Below, piece by piece: positions 47,436 through 59,189 of a stretch of DNA of 64,000 nucleotides. The DNA is from Piezodorus guildinii (taxonomy: Eukaryota; Arthropoda; Insecta; Hemiptera; Pentatomidae): positions 86,423,021 through 86,487,020 of the forward strand of contig CM041297.1 of NCBI GenBank assembly GCA_023052935.1, in the 5' to 3' direction. How positions within the stretch are numbered: position 1 is the first letter of the stretch; each line of letters opens with the position of its first letter. Both the position numbers and the translations under genes were made by a program. The notes beneath the pieces are model-generated. The model made no database searches, was not told where the DNA came from, and worked only from the letters and a program-made list of their open reading frames with translations.

Positions 47436-50135
47436 TCTGTAAAATTCAAAAACAATTCTGGAATTTATTCTCTGCTGGCGATATATCGTAGTCCGTCGAG
47501 GTCTGAAATACAGTTTGTTTATTCATTGTCCAATGTCATTAAAAACAGTTGCGGCCACTATGATTTAATTATAATTGGAGACATGAATCTTAATATATTG
47601 ACTAACATAGAGTATACTGCTTCTCAAAACATGTATCTTAATATATTGGGGAAGGGTGGTTACAATTCTTATATTAATTCTATTACAAGACCGTCATCCA
47701 CGTCAGGATCATGTATTGATCATATTTTTGTCAAAGAGAAAAATTTACCTTGTGAATCGGGTGTTATTCAATCATCTATAACAGATCATTATCCAATTTT
47801 TTGTAATATTGACATCAACGTAGCAATGAAACAAAAAAAGACCCCGAAAATGTGTAAAATTAATCATGAAAAGTTAAAACTTATTTTAAGTTCGGAAAAA
47901 TGGGAGAAGGTGAATCTAACCAGGCATGTAGATATTGCAGTGGCGGAGTTCTACTCGGTTCTTCAGGCTGCTTTGCAATCGGCGACTGAATACCAGTACA
48001 AAACAAGTCAATTCAAACTAAATTCAAACCATTAAAAACTTGGATTACTCCTGGTCTTGTGGCATGTATGCGGAAAAGAGATAAGCTAAATAAAACACTA
48101 AAAAAACAACCATTCAATAGCAAACTAAAAGAGTATTATACAAAGTATAGGAATAACTTAAAAAGTATCATTAGGAAAGCTAGAGAAAATTATTACAGCG
48201 AAATAATTATGGAAACTGCTCATTCCCCAGTAAAATTTTGGGCAAGTTATCAATCAACTATCGGGTAGACTAGCAAAAAAAAACAGTTTTCCTATCCGAC
48301 TTTACAGATAATCCGGGAGATGAAAATAAATTGCTTGATCAATTCAATGAGTATTTTGTGAATGTTGGTCCAACCCTTGCTGCCCCTGGGCTGTTCTTTT
48401 TATAGTTCGTTACCAGAAAAGTGGTGTGTGTTTAGGGAATTCGCAGGAGCAGATATTAGGCTTAAGGTTGTTGAGCTAAGGAGTCGTTCAGCACCTGGTC
48501 CGGATAATATCAGTGCAGAAATATTAAAACAAAACATAGATCATATTGCTGAACCGCTCATTCATATAATTAATTTAAGTCTTAGCAATGGGATTTTTCC
48601 AAAACATTTTAAACCCGCTAAAGTAGTCCCGATTTACAAAGGCGGGAAAAAAAATGAGTTTGGTAATTACCGTCCTATATCAATGATAAATGTGTTGTCT
48701 AAATTATTAGAAAAGTTAATTAAGCAAGAGCTAGCCCATTTTTTGTTTACAAACAACTTAATAAGTCCTAAACAGTATGGCTTTAGCCGAGGCAGGGGAA
48801 CGGAGGATGCTATATTGGACTTAACTTCTTATATTTGCAGTGCGCTGGATTGTGGGGACCATGTTTTGGGAGTCTTTTTGGATTTGGCGAAAGCCTTTGA
48901 CAGCATAGACAGAACTATATTGCTAGAAAAAATTAGGAAATTAGGCATTAGTGGAAAGGTACTAGAATGGTTTAATGGCTACTTACAGAACAGAATGCAG
49001 TATGTATCAGTTGAAGGCAAAAACAGTGTGGAATTGCCCATTGATTATGGCGTTATTCAGGGAAGTACATTGGGACCATTGCTATTTTTATTGTACATTA
49101 ATGGTGTTAGTTATTTGGAGCCAACCTTTTGTAGAATAATTCTCTTCGCCGATGAGACAGCTATATTGTAAAGAGGAACATCTTGGACTGAAGTATAAGA
49201 GTTGGCGAATTATCATTTACGATCGGTTGCTAACTGGTTCCATGGTAATTTACTTACAATAAATCATAAAAGAAACTAAATTAATCCTCTTTTCTATATA
49301 TAACGATGATCCAAAGTGTGAGCTACAAAACCACATGCGAAAGGCTTGCAGCTCTCCTTGTAATTGCCCTGTTGTTCAGAAAGTTCATCAAGTTCAATAT
49401 CTTGGAATTGTTCATGATTACCAATTAAGATGGAATGCGCATATCTCTAATGTCACTGCTAAGCTAAGGAAATATTTTTATGTATTCCATAAGTTAAGAG
49501 GAATTTTATCAATCAATAAATTAAGATTAATTTACTTTGCATATATTCAGTCGCTGATTCAATATTGTATATTGATTTGGGGAATTCTTTTGCTACACAT
49601 CTTTTTCAGCTTGAGATTGTGCAGAGAAAGATTATTAAGGTAATACTGGGTATCAATAAGGGACCCCTATCAATTTATGTATTCTCGGACCTTAATGTAA
49701 AGTCTGCAAAAAAATTATACATAGTCTCAATTATGAAGAAGCTGTATTTTAGACGGGATGAGCTAGTCGGGAAGATTGACCACCGTTTTTCTACAAGACT
49801 GAAAAATTACTTTAGCTTGGTTGTGCCAAGACCAAAACGTACCTGGACGACACACCAGACTTGTTATTCCATTGCTACTGTGTACAACAATATTCCTCCA
49901 AATTTTCAATTTTCTCACACAAATCTTCCAAAGTATTCAAATTATTACTACAATGTTAAAATGTGGGCGAAATCCCTCAGTGAATAAAAAATTGCGGAAT
50001 TGTTGAATCCAAATTACTCATCGCTATAGACATGTCGTCAATGCCAGCCTGCGTCACCCATTCAAATATTTATCCTGTATACAAGTATATGTATTCTTTA
50101 TTGACATTTGATTTTGTCGATTTCTTACTGTGTAC

Positions 50136-52171
50136 CAGTGATGGGTAAGTACTCAAAAAATTTGAGTACTGATTACTGTAATCAAATGATGCTCGCTGCT
50201 GATTACAAAATCTACTCAGCTTTCCTCCTGATTACTTTCTATTTTCCTCTGTAATCAAAATTTTCGTACTTTTGAGTACTCGTTTACTTTTTTGTATGAA
50301 GTAGCCAGAATAGAGTATATTAAATACATCTATTAAGTTAATTTATATTAATAATTTCTTCAAGCCATTTTTTTCATTTTAGGCTAGGTGGCTACTAGGC
50401 TAGGTCCCCAAAGGTTCGTTTGCGATTAAACTATAAATTTTTATCGCGCTCACTCAAGAATAGGTTTATTTTAACTTTTTCGTTTTTATTCGATACCAGG
50501 CTAGGTAGCTGCGCCCCCAACGGTTCGTTACCGATTATACTATTAATTTTCATCGCGCTCACTCAAGAATATGTTTATTTTAACTTTTTCGTATTTATTC
50601 GATACCAGGCTAGGTAGCTGCGTACCCAAAGGTTCGTTACCGATTATACTATTAATTTTGATCGCGCTCACTCAAGAATAGGTTTATTTTAAATGTTCGT
50701 ATTTATTCGATACCAGGCTAGGTAGCTGCGTTCCCAAAGGTTCGTTACCGATTATACTATTAATTTTCATCGCGCTCACTCAAGAAAAGGTTTATTTTAA
50801 GTTTTACGTATTTATTCGATACCAGGCTAGGTAGCTGCGTTCCCAAAGGTTCGTTACCGATTATACTATTAATTTTGATCGCGCTAACTCAAGAATAGGT
50901 GTATTTTAAATTTTTCGTATTTATTCGATACCAGGCTAGGTAGCTGCGTTCCCAAAGGTTCGTTACCGATTATACTATTAATTTTCATCGCGCTCGCTCA
51001 AGAATAGGTTTATTTTAACTTTTTCGTATTTATTCTATACCAGGCTCGGTAGCTGGTTTCCCAAAAGTTCGTTACCGATGATACTATTAATTTTAATTGC
51101 TCTCGCTCAAGTAGAGGTTTATTTTAACTTTTTCGTTTTTATTCGATACCAGGCTAGGTAGCTGCGCCCCCAAACGGTTCGTTACCGATTATACAATTAA
51201 ATTTAACCGCGCTCGCTCAAGAATAGGTTTATTTAAACTTTTTCGTTTTTATTCGGTATCAGGCTCGGTAGCTGGGTTCCCAACGGTTCTAATACATACT
51301 ATACTTTTAATTTTAAAATTCTAACATTTCAGTATTTTATTTTTCGGTGATTTGGCTAATAAACGTTTTATTGATTTTACGTTTGTCTTCAAAAATATAT
51401 ATTTGTTTTAATTTTTTTTTTTTTTTAATGTTAATTTTTTTATATGTGTATATGTGTTTTAGAGGGTTTATTAAGTTAATGTGTTATTTTTTTTAGTCAG
51501 TTGGTCTAGTGTATGTTTATTTTAAGTTTTTTTTAAATTTTTCATTTATCGGTATAATATAGTTGTATTTTTGGTTAGTATGTTGGTGATTGATAATAAT
51601 CAGTTTTACATCAGGATTTTTATTGATAACAAATTTTCAAACAAAATCTACTCTACAGCAACTGACTGAAATCAATTATACCAATAACCAAATCCTTTAA
51701 AAAGTAAATATATTTCCTCTAAATATAAACTCCTACTTAAGCGAGTGCGATTAAAATTAATAATATAATCGGTAACGAACCTTTGGGGACGCTGCCACCT
51801 AGCGTGGTATCGAATAAATACGAAAAAGTTAAAATACACCTATTCTTAAGCGAGCGCAATAAAAATTAATAGTATAATTGGTAACGAAGCTTTGGGGAGG
51901 CAGCCACCTAGCCTAAAATGAAAAATATGAAAAAAAAGATGGCTTAAAGAAATTATTAATATAAATTAACTTAATAGATGTATTTAATATACTCTATTCT
52001 GGCCACCTCATACTAAAAAGTAATCGAGTACTCAAAAGTACGAAAATTTTGATTACAGAGGAAAATAAAAAGTAATCAGGAGGAAAGCTGAGTAGATTTT
52101 GTAATCAGCAGCGAGCATCATTTGATTTCAGTAATCAGTAATCAAATTTTTTGAGTATTTGCCCATCACTG
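50136..52171. mobile_element. Non-autonomous hAT element with long inverted arms
   Basis: Begins CAGTGATGGGTAAGTACTC and ends in its inverted repeat (complement reads CAGTGATGGGCAAATACTC), the hAT-type terminus. Flanked by an exact 8-bp duplication CTGTGTAC (50128-50135 and 52172-52179), also hAT-typical. The first about 250 bp are nearly identical to the complement of the last 250 bp, including two 'GCTCGCTGCTGATTAC' words. Inside the arms are 109-bp tandem units, about nine on the left and two inverted on the right. No transposase coding, so it needs a partner enzyme in trans. Confidence 0.9.
50395..51300 (+). repeat. 109-bp tandem repeat array inside the hAT element
   Basis: Units start with AGGCTAGGTAGCTGCG at about 50498, 50607, 50714, 50824, 50933, 51042, 51151 and 51261, with a variant first unit at about 50395. 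Each contains 'ggttcgttaccgattatac' and 'cgctcactcaagaatagg'. Inverted units recur at 51735-51915. Satellite-like amplification within a transposon. Confidence 0.92.
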
Positions 52172-52439
52172 CTGTGTACCATGTTATGTAGCTTTATATT
52201 GCTTATCATGTAATTCAATATTGTATTTACTTGCCTTAATTTTATATCTTGAATATATGAATTTGTATTCCTTATTGCTTTTGGTTTAGTCAAATACAGT
52301 CTATTTCTGTATACTGTTTAACTGTTTCTAATAATTGTTTTTTGTATAAATTAGGGATTATGTAATTCAATTTTATATTTGCATGCCTTAATTTTATATC
52401 TTGTATATATGTATATGTATTCCTTACAGCTTTTAAGGT

Positions 52440-52640
52440 TAGTCAATTACTGCTTCATACTGTGTTACTTTCTTTATAATTGTATCTTATATTCCTTATG
52501 TATTATATTGTTTTCGCTGTGTAGTGTGTTACTGTTTCTTTATAATTGTATTTTATATTTCTTATGTATTATATAATTTTTTTTTGCTGTATAGTGTATT
52601 ACTGTTTCTTTATAAAATTGTATTATATTATTTAAGTATT
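52440..52640 (+). repeat. Tandem repeats in the CR1-like 3' UTR
   Basis: About 2.3 units of roughly 80-85 bp, each with 'gtgttactgtttctttataattgtat', 'cttatgtattatat' and 'gctgt(g/a)tagtgt'. Confidence 0.75.
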
Positions 52641-52792
52641 GTATTGTATCATACTGCATACTGTTACTGTTTGTTATTGTACTTTTATTGAATTGCCGCA
52701 GGTGAACTCCTTTCCCACACACGGGCTCGCCTTAGTGGGATATTGACTTCTACTTGCACTGTAATATGTCTGTGTTTTGATTCAAATAAAGA

Positions 52793-52839
<47 letters not shown>

Positions 52840-52841
<2 letters not shown>

Positions 52842-53114
52842 GAAACGTTTGTGCGCGACAACAAGGAAGGAGCCTCACACTTATTTGTTTTTGTTGCATA
52901 GTCATATTATTGCACCAATTGTTGTAGAAATTTAGATTTTGTATTCATTTGCCATTCTTTAATATATTTTTTCAAAGAGGGGTTATTGCGAAGTTCAGCA
53001 ACATTAAGAGCAGGAGATTGTGAAAGGAGATTGAAAGCATCAAAACTGACGAAGCTTCTACAAATTATACCGTTATATTATAAGTACTGTAGAATGAAAT
53101 TTGGTGATTCAGAC
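52840..53114. other. Short intergenic stretch, nothing recognised
   Basis: No gene or repeat seen between the poly(A) run and the next insertion. Confidence 0.5.
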
Positions 53115-53121
53115 TTATCTG

Positions 53122-53126
<5 letters not shown>

Positions 53127-53156
<30 letters not shown>

Positions 53157-53674
53157 TTTATTGAGATATATTACAATTTGTTTCTATATGAACATTAGTA
53201 ATAGTGATATATGATCCCATTCACACAATATATACAATGATAAAGTCAAACAAATAAAATATAATATATATACAAAATAAGAAAACAAACAACAACCTAT
53301 AACTGAGATAAATACAAATAAATGATATATATAGAGTTAAATAATAATAAATATAAAAACAAAACAAAACAAAACATTAACCTATAATTGAGATAAATAA
53401 AAGTTTGCAAATAAACAAACATCATTCAAACAAACATAACTATATACAAAATATACAAGTGCTATAGAGGGACCCCAGACTGGGCTTTTCCCCCCACTTG
53501 TGGAGGAAAAAGCGGAATCCAAAAGATCCTAGACCCTCGCTCTCAGCCGCGTCACTGGTGTGAATCAGTGGAGGCCGAACTAGGTCGCAATAGCCACAAA
53601 CATACATTACATGAGTGGAGGATCTGACCAGTGTCAGAACTCCAATTTAAACGTTTACGTTCGGCCTCCACTGA
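53127..53674 (-). mobile_element. Jockey-clade 3' fragment with inverted 5' junction
   Basis: Minus strand, starting with a T-run of about 29 nt, then the 3' UTR related to the J2 copies. Target duplication TTATCTGGTTCT at 53115-53126 and 53675-53686. At the 5' junction, 53659-53676 is an inverted copy of 53563-53580 (AATCAGTGGAGGCCGAAC), a snap-back or template-switch scar. No intact ORF. Confidence 0.85.
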
Positions 53675-53779
53675 TTATCTGGTTCTAGTGTTATTAATTT
53701 GGTTTCGCTTGAAGTAATGATTGATTTATTATATTTCAAAAACAAACTGTCTCAGTTCCAAAATTTAGCTACCCCTACC

Positions 53780-54915
53780 ACAAGTTTAAATATACAATCA
53801 CACCTTACCATAATCAAACCATGTAACGTAGTTGGGACTTATTTTTGACATAAGTTTGACATGGGGTTCCATCGTCAAGAAAAAATGTTTGACTCAGACT
53901 ATCGTATGGATTCGATACTACGTAGACGCTATAAATTAGTCATCAGATAGAAGTTTACGTATATAATTATTTATTAAAACTTAAATGGACTAACGCTTGC
54001 CAAATTTACATACCTGCTAAAAATTCACTCATCCAGAAAATACAAACGTTTCAATTTCAATTTTTAAGATGCAACGAATTTCAAATGATATACTATATAC
54101 TGTTTGTTTCTTTATTTAATGTCACTTTATGCTGCTGTGGCTAATCGGAAGATGCTATTGTGGGAATCATAAATTTTACCTATTACTTTAATCAGGATAG
54201 GGTTTGATGGATATTAGGATTTAATTTAAAAAAATGAATGTCACTTTAACTAACTATAAAACGATTTAACACAATAAAAAAATAGGGTAAATAAGAAATA
54301 TTAAAATATTAAACAAGATAAGAAAACTGTTTTTAAACTCCATGCGCACAATCTTTAAGATTCGATCACCATATAACAACAATGTACACACTCTGTGCAG
54401 GTAATTGGTTGGTTACCTCCAGGTAAAAATTAAATATTAATTAATAAATTACTTTCCACTAGGCAACACTGAGGGACCTGAAAGCGTTGTGTAAACTCTG
54501 TTTGTTGTGTTACATCGCACTGGCTCGAGACCATATTTTAACGTCCACTCCGAAGGACGGCATAACTAAGGATTTTTTACTCTCATAAAAAAATCCTAGA
54601 GCCATCTGTTGGTTTGAACCCGTAATACCCTTCATACTGACTTCCATATTCCGATTACAACAAACTATATTCGAATGACTTTCAAACAATTTCACGACAG
54701 AAAAGAATAAATAAATGTTCAGAACATGTCTACTAATGACATCTCTGAATTAGATTAGACTATTCTGAAAGTTGGATGAGGGACCTCATCGCTAAAAAAT
54801 ATAGTTTCTTATTGTCAGGAGGATGCACCACTGGGAGCTTTATCCCTTATGCTTCTTGTAATATATTTTTAAAGTTGCGAATGTATTCATTATTTTTATC
54901 ATTAAAAACAAAAAA
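53780..54915 (+). pseudogene. Jockey subfamily J3 fragment, heavily decayed, with internal insert
   Basis: 53780-54095 and 54630-54915 match 2230-2570 and 2545-2880 of the J3 copy ('gttgggacttatttttgac', 'cccttcatactga', 'ggaggatgcaccactggg'). About 530 bp between them (54096-54630) is foreign AT-rich sequence of unknown nature. No reading frame survives. Confidence 0.7.
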
Positions 54916-55240
54916 AAGAGAATAAAAATAAAATTGGAGCAATATCCAAATTAATATGGACGTAGACAATTTTCGGAAAACTTTACTAAAATGTTCCTTG
55001 CCCCCTTTCCCAATGATTTTTATCCTATTTAGGCTCCCTTGACAAAAATTCTGCCTACGCCCTTAACTTATATAGTTTACCACTAAACTTTCTCATTAGT
55101 CAAGCACTCGGGTTATCGGTAAGATTTTGAAGAAACGTTGAACGATATTATTTTCGGAAACTCGTATTACTTTTAATTTTTGCACGGAATCGAACCCCCA
55201 CACAAGTCCTCCCCCTCCTTAGCGGTAGCACTGACACCAG

Positions 55241-55322
55241 ATGATGCCAGAAATTGTTCCAATTGTTCCAAGGTTGGCGTTTCCTCATCAAGAGTTATTA
55301 GTCAGAGCCTGCCCATTGTCCA
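55241..55322 (+). other. Gene B leader exon (5' UTR), predicted
   Basis: Resembles the leader of gene C (60530-60613): both contain 'attgtt(c/g)ccaagg' and 'gtgtttcc/gcgtttcc' and end at GTAAGT. Donor at 55323. Intron 1 would be very short, 39 bp to the AG at 55361 or 52 bp to the AG at 55374, against 81 and 128 bp in genes A and C; 52 bp is more plausible. Confidence 0.5.
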
Positions 55323-55374
55323 GTAAGTACCTCCTCCAGATATCTGCTGTCTGCATCTCAGTTAGTTCCTTCAG

Positions 55375-55448
55375 CTCCCGGCCAAACTATGGCCAAGTTA
55401 CTGCCTCTACTAGGCATCCTTCTAGCCTGTTCGCTACAGTCATGCCCG
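55375..55448 (+). CDS. Gene B signal-peptide exon
   Basis: ATG at 55389 begins a 20-codon stretch with one Lys then a Leu/Ile/Ala-rich core (MAKLLPLLGILLAC...), a classical signal peptide, ending at donor GTAAGT (55449) in phase 0. It joins in frame with the main exon at 56444 across a 995-bp intron. This start is chosen because it alone supplies an ATG in phase with the ankyrin exon and matches the layout of gene C. Confidence 0.75.
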
Positions 55449-56443
55449 GTAAGTTTTATTTTATTTAAAGATATAAATACATATATGTTTATTTAATTTT
55501 TTTATAAATATATGATGACTTAATTAGGCTCACAGTTGACTTTGATAATAAATCACGAAGCCTATCATTGTAGGGTATAATAGTTGTGATAGTAATAGAG
55601 AATGATATTATTCTTACAATCTAACACTCACCAACACAGGAAAAACTCAGATAAAAAGCCTACACTTTTAAAGGTTAATTTGATCCTTTAAAAAAAAAAT
55701 AAAAAAAATAAAAAAAATAAAAATAATCATGTGAATTTACATACATAGTATCAAAGCGCTTGAGTTAATTTTTTTCTCTCATGCATTCTTAATTCTCATA
55801 TTTATATCTATTACGAAAAACATTAGAAATTCACTTTTAGATTTGTTGATTTCTGCATATCTCTACTCTTCTCAATTTTTAAAATTAAATATTCTTAGTC
55901 AAATACTAATATTATTGTTTGCCATATTTTCTCAATCCATTATTACTTTATGCATAACTTATGTTGTGATATCGAAAATTTCTTATAAACATTTCTTCAA
56001 AATGTTTAACGTTTAAAGAAATTAAATCTTCCTGAAATTGATCATTAAATCTCTTTTTAGTGATTTAAATTACAGTTAGTTCAATTTAAAAAAAAAATTG
56101 AGGAATGAACACATCTTTTCATAACATTGCATGCTTTTCAAAGACTGCCTTAATAATTTAAAATATTTTGCACCATTGTTTTATAAATTTATTATTTTGT
56201 ACATATATGTATATTGTAATGTAATTGAACGGCAACAATTGAAAACAATTATGATTTCACTAGAAAAGTTATTTAAAAAAAGAAAATTATCATTGATTAA
56301 TTAAATTTGCTTACGCCACTTTTAATATAGTTATTTTAAAGTTAATTTGAATTTTTAGCTTAAAGTTATATTTGTCTTAAAAATTAATATTTCATTGTTA
56401 TAACATTAAACTTACTGGTATATTTTACTTTATTTTTTTACAG
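55449..56443. other. Gene B intron 2
   Basis: AT-rich intron from GTAAGT to TTTTTTTACAG. An A-rich tract lies at 55690-55725. No feature inside. Confidence 0.7.
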
Positions 56444-57718
56444 GTCTCAGCAAAAAGTGTTGACCTCTCATCGATAAATAAATTTCTCAATTGGCCAAGT
56501 AATATCGATCAGTCAGAAATAAAAAAATTGGCTAACGCAGAGGAAAGAAACGGAATATACCCTATCCACAGAGCAGCATCGGAAGGAAGAGCCGATGTCG
56601 TCGAGTACCTTTTGCACCTGGGAGTCAACCCCAACAGAAGGGATGATCACGAAGGCTGGACTGCTCTTCATTGGTCCGCTGCCAACGGAAGTCTTGCAGT
56701 AGCCGAACTAATGTTGAAACGAGGAGCGAACCCTGAAATAAAAGACAAGCTCGAAAGAACTCCCCTTCACCTAGCTGCTGCCAAAGGGGCGCTTGACCTG
56801 GCGACATTACTCTTGGACAACGGCGCTAGAGTGGACACCAAAGAGTCAAACGGAGAAACTTCTCTCTGTCTAGCTGCCGAAACTGGCCAACTAGAAATGG
56901 TGAAAGTTATTATTGGCCAGAGGGGCTAATCCGGATTCCAGAAGCAAAGTCAACTTGGACCTATCCACATTGCGATCATGGAGGGACAACTAGAGATCGT
57001 CAAGGTGCTGTTAGACATGGGCGTGAAGATGGGAGCAGATTCGATGACAGAAGTACCATTGATCCACTGGGCAGCAGGATACAACAACATGGACATAATC
57101 AGGCTATTAGTTGAACGAGGCGCATCCATCGAGACCCTCAGCTGGTACGGATACACTCCTCTGTTCGCAGCAGTGGCTAGAGGAAAGGTTGAAAGTACCA
57201 AGCTTTTGCTGTCGATGGGTGCTAACAAAGAAGCCATGGACAACCTCAATCGCCAAAGGCCTGTCCATTGGGCAGCGAGATTCAACCAAGCAGAAACCCT
57301 CAAGATCTTGCTGGAAGCTGGGGCAACTGTTGACGCGCTGGACAACAAGGAGCAGACCCCGCTTCACTTAGCAGCTGAGGTTGGGAACGTCAAACCTATC
57401 AAGGTTTTGCTGGATCATGGAGCCAACATAGAGGCGAAGAACAACGACGGCATGACTCCACTCCACCTCGCCTCCTGTAGCAACTTGGTGGAGGCACTGA
57501 CGCTGCTCCTCGAGCGGAAGGCAGACGTGAACGCGAGGGACAACATGGGGCAGAGTCCTCTCCACCTCGCCGCCTGGAAGGGAAGCCACGAGTCCATTGA
57601 GGTCCTCAGGAGGTTCGGCGCCGACATCGAAGCCAAGGACAAGGAAGGAAGGACCCCTTTGTCCATCCTAGAACAACCAGATGACGCTGAAAAAATATCA
57701 AATATAATTGTTTCATAA
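56444..57718 (+). CDS. Gene B: predicted secreted ankyrin-repeat protein, main exon (frame break)
   Basis: Phase 0 from acceptor TTTACAG. Cap region KFLNWPSNIDQSEIKKLANAEE, then about 11 full ankyrin repeats plus a partial last one, stop at 57716-57718. Same repeat order as gene A (e.g. RQRPVHWAARFNQAETLKIL against RQRPLHWAARFNQPLAVALL). At 56911-56960 the ankyrin pattern shifts by +1 base and returns within about 40 bp, leaving an apparent TAA at 56927-56929. Two compensating one-base indels fit either consensus error or early pseudogenisation; outside that spot the frame is fully open. The product would be secreted if the leader exon is used. Function unknown beyond protein binding. Confidence 0.85.
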
Positions 57719-59189
57719 TTACAATTAACTAATATTCTGTATTAATAGTTTTAATAACATAATAGATAATTTAAATTATTTTCAATAACGAAAGTGTTTT
57801 ATTAATTTTAAATTTGTGTGTATTTTTCTATACAGTTGCACATTTCAATGAATATCTTTTTTAAAAAAATATATTGTATGCCTAATATGATATATCTAAA
57901 AAAACAACAACAAATAAAATCGAAAACAATCAAATTATAAGGTCATAAAATCATTATTCCTCTTTATTTAAACGATTGTATTTATTAATGTCTTGATAAT
58001 AAATTAAGTTTTGTATATTATTAGAAGACACAAAGAAATATTTTCCTTAACTATTAGAGTAATAAGTTTTTATTGTAATTATTGTTTTTTATAATTATCA
58101 TTAATAATAAAAATGAATAAATTGACAAGTTAAATATTAATTTTTCTTTTTTTTAGGAAATATTTATCAACAATTTAGCTAATATTGAACTCTTATTTTT
58201 TTAAAGACCAATCAGGAAAATTTCCATAATTTATACACTTTAAGCACACAAAAATAAAATAATATTTTCTATAAATAAAATGTGTTTTATTTATTATTAT
58301 TTTTTTTTTACTACTGCTTAGTTTTTCTCACCATAATTAAAAGATAGGTGAAAATTGTAATAAAATGTTAGTAGCTCATTTTTAAGCCTAGAAATTGGTT
58401 AATTGCAGCCATATTATTGTTCTTAATATAAATAAAAATATTATTTGCGCATGCAGTAATATTGCATAAAGTGCCAACGGAAAAGGAAAACTTTATTTTT
58501 TTTTCTATCCATTTCTACTTCCTTGTAAAAATGATTCTACAGGAATATGATTAATATTAATAGATCTTTGCCATTTCAATTATCTTTTTCATATATTTCT
58601 TCATAATAAAAAATAAATATTTTTTAATCGTTAGAATGATTTTAATACCAAAGAGTATTCATGTCCAATGATTGGTGTTTGACGAAGGCAGAAGTGAATT
58701 ATTTTGTACCTATGAAACACCTACATATCTGATTATATTGTAAATATTTTATTTGTCCCCTGCCTTGTATGGACATAAGGAATTGATTCTGATTTGATTG
58801 ATTATTTTTTAAGTACGTTAATGAGGTTCGTAAAACACTGTTGGGTCACAGGAAATAAAAGAAGGAGATGTCGGAAATAGAAATTATCAAGCAAGATCAT
58901 GGAACGTTATATAGTGCTTGGAACCACTATATTCACTAGTATCAAAAACTATAATACTAAAATATTCACATAACCTGCGTAATTCAAAGAGAATATAATA
59001 GAATTTGTAAAAATTATTTTCATTGTAATTATTGAGCAACGACTATCATAGTTCTTCAATCCTTTCATGGTTCTTATCCTTTTGAATACTTCAAGAAATA
59101 ACATAATTTACTTCACTTGAAATATATGTTAATGCTGTTGTAATTTATACATAATTGTATACCATATAATTTTTTTTATAAAATTTTTA
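57719..59189. other. Gene B 3' region and intergenic
   Basis: AT-rich, several AATAAA words (e.g. near 58000 and 58110). No other gene or repeat recognised. Confidence 0.5.

Larger units (their letters stand above)
43173..47436 (-). mobile_element. Jockey-clade retrotransposon (subfamily J1), nearly intact, 5' truncated
   Basis: Minus strand, 4.26 kb, with target duplication CTGTAAAATTC at 43162-43172 and 47437-47447. The host endonuclease frame resumes on the other side. The 3' UTR ends in poly(A) (T-run from 43173). The 5' end lies inside ORF1, whose frame is open from the first base without ATG, so the 5' UTR, promoter and ORF1 start are missing. ORF2 is intact but for one frameshift. Relatives: 20243-20851 and 59505-60025. 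Confidence 0.92.
42789..49987 (+). pseudogene. CR1-like ORF2 (endonuclease + RT), interrupted and mutated
   Basis: Endonuclease N-terminus (42789-43170: IVHTNIRGYRANHEEF, VIVMTETGV, with a stop near 43026) continues after the Jockey insertion at 47448 (LIIIGDMNLNIL, SGSCIDHIFV, SSITDHYPIFC). RT at 48362-49171: RSAPGPDNISAEILK, NYRPISMINVLSKLLEKL, LDLAKAFDSIDR (motif A Asp present), QGSTLGPLLF, and LFADETAIL, where the second catalytic Asp of the FADD box is Glu. The thumb and C-terminus run through 49335-49987. Frame breaks near 48030, 48270-48360, 49170-49330 and 49600. Inactive. Confidence 0.8.
41890..52839 (+). mobile_element. CR1-group-like non-LTR retrotransposon, split by two later insertions
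   Basis: A + strand element in three pieces: about 41890-43172, 47448-50135 and 52180-52839. Order: ORF1 with coiled coil and RRM-like start, then ORF2 with endonuclease and RT, a long 3' UTR with tandem repeats, AATAAA (about 52786) and a roughly 40-nt poly(A) run (52799-52839). A Jockey element (43173-47436) sits inside the endonuclease and a hAT element (50136-52171) inside the 3' UTR; both are bounded by target duplications, so this element is the oldest. The 5' end and its own duplication were not located. An L1-like ORF1 with this ORF2 suggests CR1/Daphne/Crack-type elements; exact clade uncertain. Confidence 0.75.

Noticed and set aside
47204..47455. 83-aa minus-strand ORF starting MFLNFTEL
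   Set aside because: It begins in the target duplication and host sequence and runs in a different frame from ORF1, whose own frame is open across the same stretch.
54990..55240. tRNA-like B-box (GGGTTCGATTCCG on the minus strand) upstream of gene B
   Set aside because: No matching A-box, no fold and no duplication; too little to call a SINE.
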